Positions 58,783-64,000 of a DNA stretch of 64,000 nt are shown in pieces. Both the position numbers and the translations under genes were made by a program. The DNA comes from an uncultured Eubacteriales bacterium. Lineage in GTDB: Bacteria; Bacillota; Clostridia; Oscillospirales; Acutalibacteraceae. Numbering within the stretch: position 1 is the stretch's first letter; each line of letters opens with the position of its first letter. The stretch spans positions 124,001 through 188,000 of the forward strand of contig CAKUUD010000001.1 of assembly GCA_934692675.1 (NCBI GenBank), given 5' to 3'. The notes under the pieces are model-generated. The model did not search any database and had not been told where the DNA came from. It worked only from the letters and a program-made list of their open reading frames with translations.

Positions 58783-61700
58783 TTGTCTATGGTAAATGTC
58801 AAACCTATTCAACTTGGAAAGACTACCAGAATGAGCTTTTCTAAAATTGACGAGGTGATAAAGCTTCCTAATTTGTTAGAAATTCAAAAAAATTCTTACA
58901 AATGGTTTTTAGAAGAGGGTTTAAAAGAAGTATTTAAGGATGTTTCCGGTATAACTGATTTTACAGGCAATTTAGTTCTGGACTTTGTTGATTATACCAT
59001 GGATATCAATCACCCCACCTACGATATTAAAGAGTGCAAAGAAAGAGATACTACATATGCCGCTCCGCTCAGAGTTACTGCAAGACTTTTGAACAGAGAA
59101 ACCGGTCAAGTTAAGGAATCTGAAGTTTTTATGGGCGATTTTCCTATAATGACTGACAGTGGAACTTTTGTTATAAATGGGGCTGAACGTGTTGTCATAT
59201 CCCAGCTCGTTAGATCTCCGGGGACATATTTCAAAATGGAATATGACAAGACCGGTAAAGAACTTTACAGTTCTACCATAATCCCTAACCGTGGAGCATG
59301 GCTCGAATACGAAACTGATTCTAATGACGTTATGTATGTTAGAATTGATAAAAACAGAAAAATTCCGCTTACCACATTCGTAAGAGCTTTGGGACTTGGC
59401 TCTGACCAAGAAATAACTGAATATTTCGGCGAAGACGAGCGCATATTAGCCACTATAGAAAAAGATGCTTGCAGATCTAAAGAAGAAGCATTATTCGAAG
59501 TGTACAGAAAACTTCGTCCCGGTGAGCCTCCCACACTCGAAAATTCTCAAGCTCATTTGAATTCTTTACTTTTTGATGCAAGAAGATACGATTTATCAAG
59601 AGTAGGAAGATATAAATACAATAAAAAATTAGCCATTTCTCACAGAATAAAAGGTCAAGAACTTTCAAGACCTATTCCTAATCCTCTTACTGGAGAAATT
59701 ATGGCTGACATCGGGGAAGTTATTTCCGAAGAAAAAGCTTTGGAAATCGAAAACGCCGGTGTTTGTATGGCCTACGTAAAAAAAGGCGACAAAGAAATAA
59801 AAATAATTTCCAATGGCATGGTTGACATAACAAAATATGTAAATTTTGATGTCAAAAAAATGTGTGATATAAAAGAAAAAGTAAGATTTAGCATTCTTGC
59901 CGAAATCTTGGAGTCTTGTACAACAGAAAAAGAACTAAAATCTACAATAAGAGATAGGGCAGATGAGCTAGTTCCTAAACACATAATAGTAGATGATATT
60001 TTTGCTTCGATAAACTACATGACATGCCTGAACAATGGAATAGGCGTAACTGACGATATAGACCACTTAGGAAACAGAAGAATCCGTTCAGTAGGAGAAC
60101 TTTTGCAAAACCAAGTAAGAATAGGTTTTTCAAGACTCGAAAGAGTGATAAGAGAAAGAATGACTCTTCAAGCTCAAGACCTCGAAGTAATCACTCCTAA
60201 TGCTTTGATTAACATAAGACCTATAGTTGCAGCAATAAAAGAATTTTTCGGTTCATCTCCTCTTTCGCAGTTCATGGATCAAACCAACCCGCTTTCTGAA
60301 CTCACTCATAAGAGAAGATTATCAGCTCTTGGACCAGGCGGATTGTCAAGAGACAGAGCCGGATTCGAAGTTCGTGACGTTCACTACAGCCACTACGGTC
60401 GTATGTGTCCAATTGAAACTCCGGAAGGACCTAACATCGGACTTATTTCTTACTTATCTACTTTCGCTAAAGTTAATGAGTACGGCTTTATAGAAGCACC
60501 TTTCAGAAAAGTTGACAAATCCACAGGAATAGTTACATCTGAAGTTATTTATATGACTGCTGATGAAGAAGATGAGTACATTGTCGCTCAGGCTAACGAA
60601 CCTCTTGACGAAGAAGGAAGATTTGTTCACGCTAAGGTTAACGGTCGTTGCAGAGACGAATTTGTAGAAGTTCCTCGCACCGAAGCTGACTTTATGGATG
60701 TTTCACCTAAGATGGTTGTATCTGTCGCTACAGCTATGATACCTTTCTTGGAGAACGACGACGCCAACCGTGCGCTCATGGGTTCTAACATGCAGAAGCA
60801 AGCTGTGCCGCTATTAAAGAGTGAAGCTCCTATCGTAGGAACAGGTATGGAATATCAAGCCGGAGTAGATTCAGGCGTGTGTGTTCTTTCAAAAGAAGAC
60901 GGTGTTATAAAAAGTGTTAGTGCCGATAAGGTTGTTGTTCATTATGATTCCGGAAAAGATGAAGTGTTCCATCTTATCAAGTTCACCAGATCCAACCAGA
61001 GCACATGTGTAAATCAAGTTCCAGTTGTTTCTGTAAATCAAAGAGTTAAAGCCGGCGAAGTTCTTGCGGACGGTCCTGCTACAGATCACGGGGAAATAAG
61101 CTTAGGTAAAAATGCTTTAATAGGATTTATGACATGGGAAGGGTACAACTACGAAGACGCAGTTTTAATAAGCGAAAAAGTTGTTCGTGAAGATGTATAT
61201 ACCTCTATCCACATAGAAGAATATGAGATAGAATCCAGAGATACCAAGTTGGGCCCCGAAGAAATCACAAGAGACATTCCTAACGTGAACGAAGATTTAC
61301 TCAGAGATCTAGATGAAGACGGTGTTATCCGTGTTGGCGCTGAAGTTCGTGCAGGTGATATTCTTGTTGGTAAGGTAACTCCTAAGGGAGAAACTGAACT
61401 CACAGCTGAAGAGAGACTCCTTAGAGCTATATTTGGTGAAAAAGCTCGCGAAGTTAGAGATACATCTTTAAGAGTTCCACACGGAGAATACGGAATAGTT
61501 GTAGATGTAAAAGTTTTCACTCGTGAAAACAGCAAAGATGAACTTTCTCCAGGCGTAAATAAAGTTGTAAGATGCTACATTGCACAAAAGAGAAAGATTT
61601 CCGTAGGAGATAAAATGGCGGGTCGTCACGGTAACAAGGGTGTTGTTTCCAGAATTTTACCTGTTGAAGATATGCCTTTCTTACCTGATGGTACTCCTCT

Positions 61701-62511
61701 TGATATAGTTCTTAACCCGCTCGGCGTTCCTTCTCGTATGAACATCGGTCAGGTGCTTGAAGTTCACTTGGGCTACGCAGCAAAAGCTCTAGGCTGGAAA
61801 ATAGCCACACCTGTATTTGATGGCGCGCACGAAGGAGATATATTCCAATGCTTAAAAGATGCGGGATATAGCGAAAATGGCAAAATGTGGCTGAAAGATG
61901 GCCGTACCGGTGAATACTTTGATAATCCGGTTACAGTCGGATATATGTATTATTTGAAACTTCACCATTTGGTCGATGATAAGATTCATGCTCGTTCAAC
62001 CGGACCTTATTCTCTTGTCACTCAGCAGCCTCTCGGAGGTAAAGCGCAGTTCGGTGGCCAGCGCTTCGGAGAAATGGAAGTTTGGGCACTGGAAGCTTAT
62101 GGTGCAGCTTATACACTTCAAGAAATTCTTACAGTTAAGTCGGATGACGTTGTCGGACGTGTTAAAACTTATGAGGCAATCGTTAAAGGTCAAAATATAC
62201 CTAAACCCGGAATACCTGAATCGTTTAAAGTTCTTATTAAAGAGCTGCAGTCTATGGGTCTCGATTTGTCGGTGCTGGATAAAGATAATAATGAAATAGA
62301 CCTCAAGCGTGATTTCGATGAAGAAGATGATATGGGACTTTCAATAGAGAAAGACATTTTGGGCTCTGACCTCGTAAGCAGAGAAGAAAACGATTATAAT
62401 CTGGACGAAAATGATTCTGACGATGATTTATCGGAAGATGAAACGGATGATATGAGTTTTGACGATGATTTGGAAGACGATTTAGATGATGGTTTGGATG
62501 AAGAATTTTAA
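58783..62511 (+). CDS. rpoB: DNA-directed RNA polymerase beta subunit
   Basis: About 1242 residues. GGAG at 58773-58776 sits six bases before a TTG at 58783 and 12 before an ATG at 58789, so one of these is the start; the ATG at 58771 precedes the site. Beta landmarks: the rifampicin region SSPLSQFMDQTNPLSELTHK and RRLSALGPGGLSRDRAGFEV, VHYSHYGRMCPIETPEGPNI, the active-site GRHGNKGVVS, and LGGKAQFGGQRFGEMEVWAL. In the C-terminal tail about half of the last 60 residues are Asp or Glu. It lies directly upstream of rpoC but is headed by tyrS and not by rplJL, and has its own promoter. Confidence 0.98.
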   Translation: MSMVNVKPIQLGKTTRMSFSKIDEVIKLPNLLEIQKNSYKWFLEEGLKEVFKDVSGITDFTGNLVLDFVDYTMDINHPTYDIKECKERDTTYAAPLRVTARLLNRETGQVKESEVFMGDFPIMTDSGTFVINGAERVVISQLVRSPGTYFKMEYDKTGKELYSSTIIPNRGAWLEYETDSNDVMYVRIDKNRKIPLTTFVRALGLGSDQEITEYFGEDERILATIEKDACRSKEEALFEVYRKLRPGEPPTLENSQAHLNSLLFDARRYDLSRVGRYKYNKKLAISHRIKGQELSRPIPNPLTGEIMADIGEVISEEKALEIENAGVCMAYVKKGDKEIKIISNGMVDITKYVNFDVKKMCDIKEKVRFSILAEILESCTTEKELKSTIRDRADELVPKHIIVDDIFASINYMTCLNNGIGVTDDIDHLGNRRIRSVGELLQNQVRIGFSRLERVIRERMTLQAQDLEVITPNALINIRPIVAAIKEFFGSSPLSQFMDQTNPLSELTHKRRLSALGPGGLSRDRAGFEVRDVHYSHYGRMCPIETPEGPNIGLISYLSTFAKVNEYGFIEAPFRKVDKSTGIVTSEVIYMTADEEDEYIVAQANEPLDEEGRFVHAKVNGRCRDEFVEVPRTEADFMDVSPKMVVSVATAMIPFLENDDANRALMGSNMQKQAVPLLKSEAPIVGTGMEYQAGVDSGVCVLSKEDGVIKSVSADKVVVHYDSGKDEVFHLIKFTRSNQSTCVNQVPVVSVNQRVKAGEVLADGPATDHGEISLGKNALIGFMTWEGYNYEDAVLISEKVVREDVYTSIHIEEYEIESRDTKLGPEEITRDIPNVNEDLLRDLDEDGVIRVGAEVRAGDILVGKVTPKGETELTAEERLLRAIFGEKAREVRDTSLRVPHGEYGIVVDVKVFTRENSKDELSPGVNKVVRCYIAQKRKISVGDKMAGRHGNKGVVSRILPVEDMPFLPDGTPLDIVLNPLGVPSRMNIGQVLEVHLGYAAKALGWKIATPVFDGAHEGDIFQCLKDAGYSENGKMWLKDGRTGEYFDNPVTVGYMYYLKLHHLVDDKIHARSTGPYSLVTQQPLGGKAQFGGQRFGEMEVWALEAYGAAYTLQEILTVKSDDVVGRVKTYEAIVKGQNIPKPGIPESFKVLIKELQSMGLDLSVLDKDNNEIDLKRDFDEEDDMGLSIEKDILGSDLVSREENDYNLDENDSDDDLSEDETDDMSFDDDLEDDLDDGLDEEF

Positions 62512-62522
62512 TTAAATTTGAC

Positions 62523-62547
62523 ACAGGGAAAAGAAATTTTTCCCTGT
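62523..62547 (+). promoter_or_regulatory. Intercistronic hairpin between rpoB and rpoC
   Basis: ACAGGGAAAA / TTTTCCCTGT, a perfect 10-bp stem with a 5-nt loop and no T-run. It may be a processing or stability element rather than a terminator. Confidence 0.55.
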
Positions 62548-62604
62548 CGTTCGATTACTTTTGTGAATTTTAATCATACATAATAAAAAACAAGGGGTTG
62601 CGGT

Positions 62605-64000
62605 ATGGATTTTAATATTTTTGAATCAATAAAAATAGGATTAGCATCTCCAGATAAAATAAGAAGTTGGTCCTATGGAGAAGTAAAGAAGCCGGAAACT
62701 ATCAATTACAGAACTTTGAAACCCGAAACAGATGGATTGTTTTGTGAGAGAATTTTTGGGCCTCAGAAAGACTGGGAATGTCATTGCGGAAAATATAAAA
62801 GAATAAGATACAAGGGAAAAGTTTGCGATAGATGCGGAGTTGAGGTTACTCGTTCCAAAGTAAGGCGTGAACGTATGGGCCACATTGAACTTGCGGCACC
62901 TGTTTCGCATATTTGGTACTTTAAAGGTATTCCATCTCGTATGGGTCTTGTTCTTGATATGTCCCCGAGAATGCTTGAAAAAGTTTTGTATTTTGCACTT
63001 TATGTTGTTATTGATCCCGGAAATGTAAGGGAGCTTTCAGCTCAACAATTTTTGACCGAAAAAGAATATAGAGATATGCGCGAAAAATATGAAGATGATT
63101 TTGAAGCCGGAATGGGCGCAGAGGCTATCAAAAAGCTTTTGGAAAGAATAGATTTAGAAGAACTTTCCGAAGAAATTAAAGAATCTTTGGTCACTGCAGC
63201 AGGACAAAAAAAATTAAGACTTTTAAAACGTCTGGAAGCAGTGGAGTCTTTTAGAATGTCAGGCAATCGTCCGGAATGGATGATTTTAGATGTTCTTCCT
63301 GTAATACCTCCCGATTTAAGACCAATGGTTCAACTTGACGGCGGAAGATTTGCTACATCGGATTTGAATGACCTATATAGAAGAGTTATAAATAGGAACA
63401 ATCGTTTAAAAAGATTAATGGATCTTGGCGCTCCTGACATAATAATTCGTAATGAAAAAAGAATGCTACAAGAATCAGTAGATGCCTTGATTGATAATGG
63501 ACGCAGAGGAAGACCTGTTACAGGACCTAACAACAGACCACTTAAATCTTTGTCTGATATGCTCAAAGGTAAGCAAGGAAGATTTAGACAAAACTTGCTT
63601 GGAAAACGTGTTGATTACTCAGGACGTTCGGTTATAGTTGTTGGACCGGAATTAAAAATTTATCAGTGCGGTTTGCCTAAAGAAATGGCACTGGAATTAT
63701 TCAAACCGTTCGTTATGAAAAGATTGGTAGAAATTGGTGTTGTAAATAATATCAAAGCTGCCAGAAAAGCTGTGGACAGATGCAGACCCGAAGTATGGGA
63801 TGCTCTTGAAAAGGTTATAAAAGGCCATCCTGTGCTTTTGAACCGTGCTCCTACACTCCATAGATTGGGAATTCAAGCTTTTGAACCTGTTCTTGTTGAA
63901 GGAAGAGCTCTTAAACTTCACCCGCTCGTATGTTCGGCTTACAACGCTGACTTTGACGGTGACCAAATGGCTGTTCACGTTCCTTTATCAGCCGAAGCTC
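62605..64000 (+). CDS. rpoC: DNA-directed RNA polymerase beta' subunit (3' end outside window)
   Basis: The ATG at 62605 has AAGGGG upstream. The first 465 codons are present with no stop. Landmarks: zinc-binding cysteines in CHCGKYKRIRYKGKVCDRCG, the clamp segment GHIELAAPVSHIWYFKGIPS, LGKRVDYSGRSVIVVGPEL, LLNRAPTLHRLGIQAFEP and the catalytic NADFDGDQM just before the window edge, with its three Asp that hold Mg. Second gene of the rpoB-rpoC operon. Confidence 0.97.
   Translation, partial: MDFNIFESIKIGLASPDKIRSWSYGEVKKPETINYRTLKPETDGLFCERIFGPQKDWECHCGKYKRIRYKGKVCDRCGVEVTRSKVRRERMGHIELAAPVSHIWYFKGIPSRMGLVLDMSPRMLEKVLYFALYVVIDPGNVRELSAQQFLTEKEYRDMREKYEDDFEAGMGAEAIKKLLERIDLEELSEEIKESLVTAAGQKKLRLLKRLEAVESFRMSGNRPEWMILDVLPVIPPDLRPMVQLDGGRFATSDLNDLYRRVINRNNRLKRLMDLGAPDIIIRNEKRMLQESVDALIDNGRRGRPVTGPNNRPLKSLSDMLKGKQGRFRQNLLGKRVDYSGRSVIVVGPELKIYQCGLPKEMALELFKPFVMKRLVEIGVVNNIKAARKAVDRCRPEVWDALEKVIKGHPVLLNRAPTLHRLGIQAFEPVLVEGRALKLHPLVCSAYNADFDGDQMAVHVPLSAEA

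Noticed and set aside
61149..61535. 128-codon minus-strand ORF inside rpoB
   Set aside because: The plus strand encodes conserved RpoB sequence throughout; the ORF has no RBS or family resemblance.

Overview
The window is an AT-rich chromosomal segment of an endospore-forming Bacillota (Clostridia-like) bacterium. The evidence is Shine-Dalgarno sites of the AAGGAGG type, -35/-10 promoters with 17-nt spacers, the neighbouring pair spoIVB-spo0A, a SpoIIM-like gene, a dlt operon and the rpoB-rpoC pair. The genus cannot be named from sequence reading alone. Many genes of unknown function carry signal peptides, and a PI-PLC, a eukaryote-like PPP phosphatase, a BspA-type leucine-rich-repeat protein and giant surface proteins are also present. 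This suggests a host-associated lifestyle, which is inference.

Layout. 1-18.7 kb holds four giant GLUG/MBG surface-protein genes (the first cut by the window edge), three of them with visible matching promoters and all four with matching terminators. They are interrupted by a minus-strand MuF-type toxin candidate with three tandem membrane-anchored immunity-like paralogues (one frameshifted) and by a Fic protein gene. 18.8-24.2 kb is accessory: a 59-aa Sm/SH3-like protein, a cytosolic-looking LRR protein, a promoter-hairpin-terminator unit that looks like a small RNA, two secreted orphans, a sigma-region-4-like ORF and a truncated tyrosine recombinase beside tRNA-Asn and tRNA-Glu. 24.6-52 kb is mostly housekeeping: a DacF-type carboxypeptidase, fhs, trpS, vanY-fmt-glycosyltransferase, M18 peptidase, lytic transglycosylase, Sua5, prfA, a pseudouridine synthase, spoIVB, spo0A, an S1-domain protein and rlmD-dltABCDX. 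Secreted accessory genes are scattered among these.

The most unusual locus is 52.4-55.9 kb. It is a two-gene operon with its own promoter and terminator. Both proteins begin with a Nif11-like RiPP-leader domain ending in a double-glycine motif, followed by a signal-peptide-like hydrophobic stretch and an AAA+ module. The first AAA+ module (ClpB D2-like) has intact Walker motifs; the second is degenerate. I know of no described system with this architecture. An active AAA+ protein paired with a pseudo-AAA+ partner recalls torsin and its LAP1-type cofactors.

The window ends with tyrS (minus) divergent from rpoB and the 5' part of rpoC. Three small genes below 60 aa were found by eye: the Sm-like protein (18832), a DltX-like peptide at the end of the dlt operon (46272) and a Cys-rich membrane peptide (52058). 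Several start sites were moved to match ribosome binding sites. All family calls are from motif reading; no database search was run.
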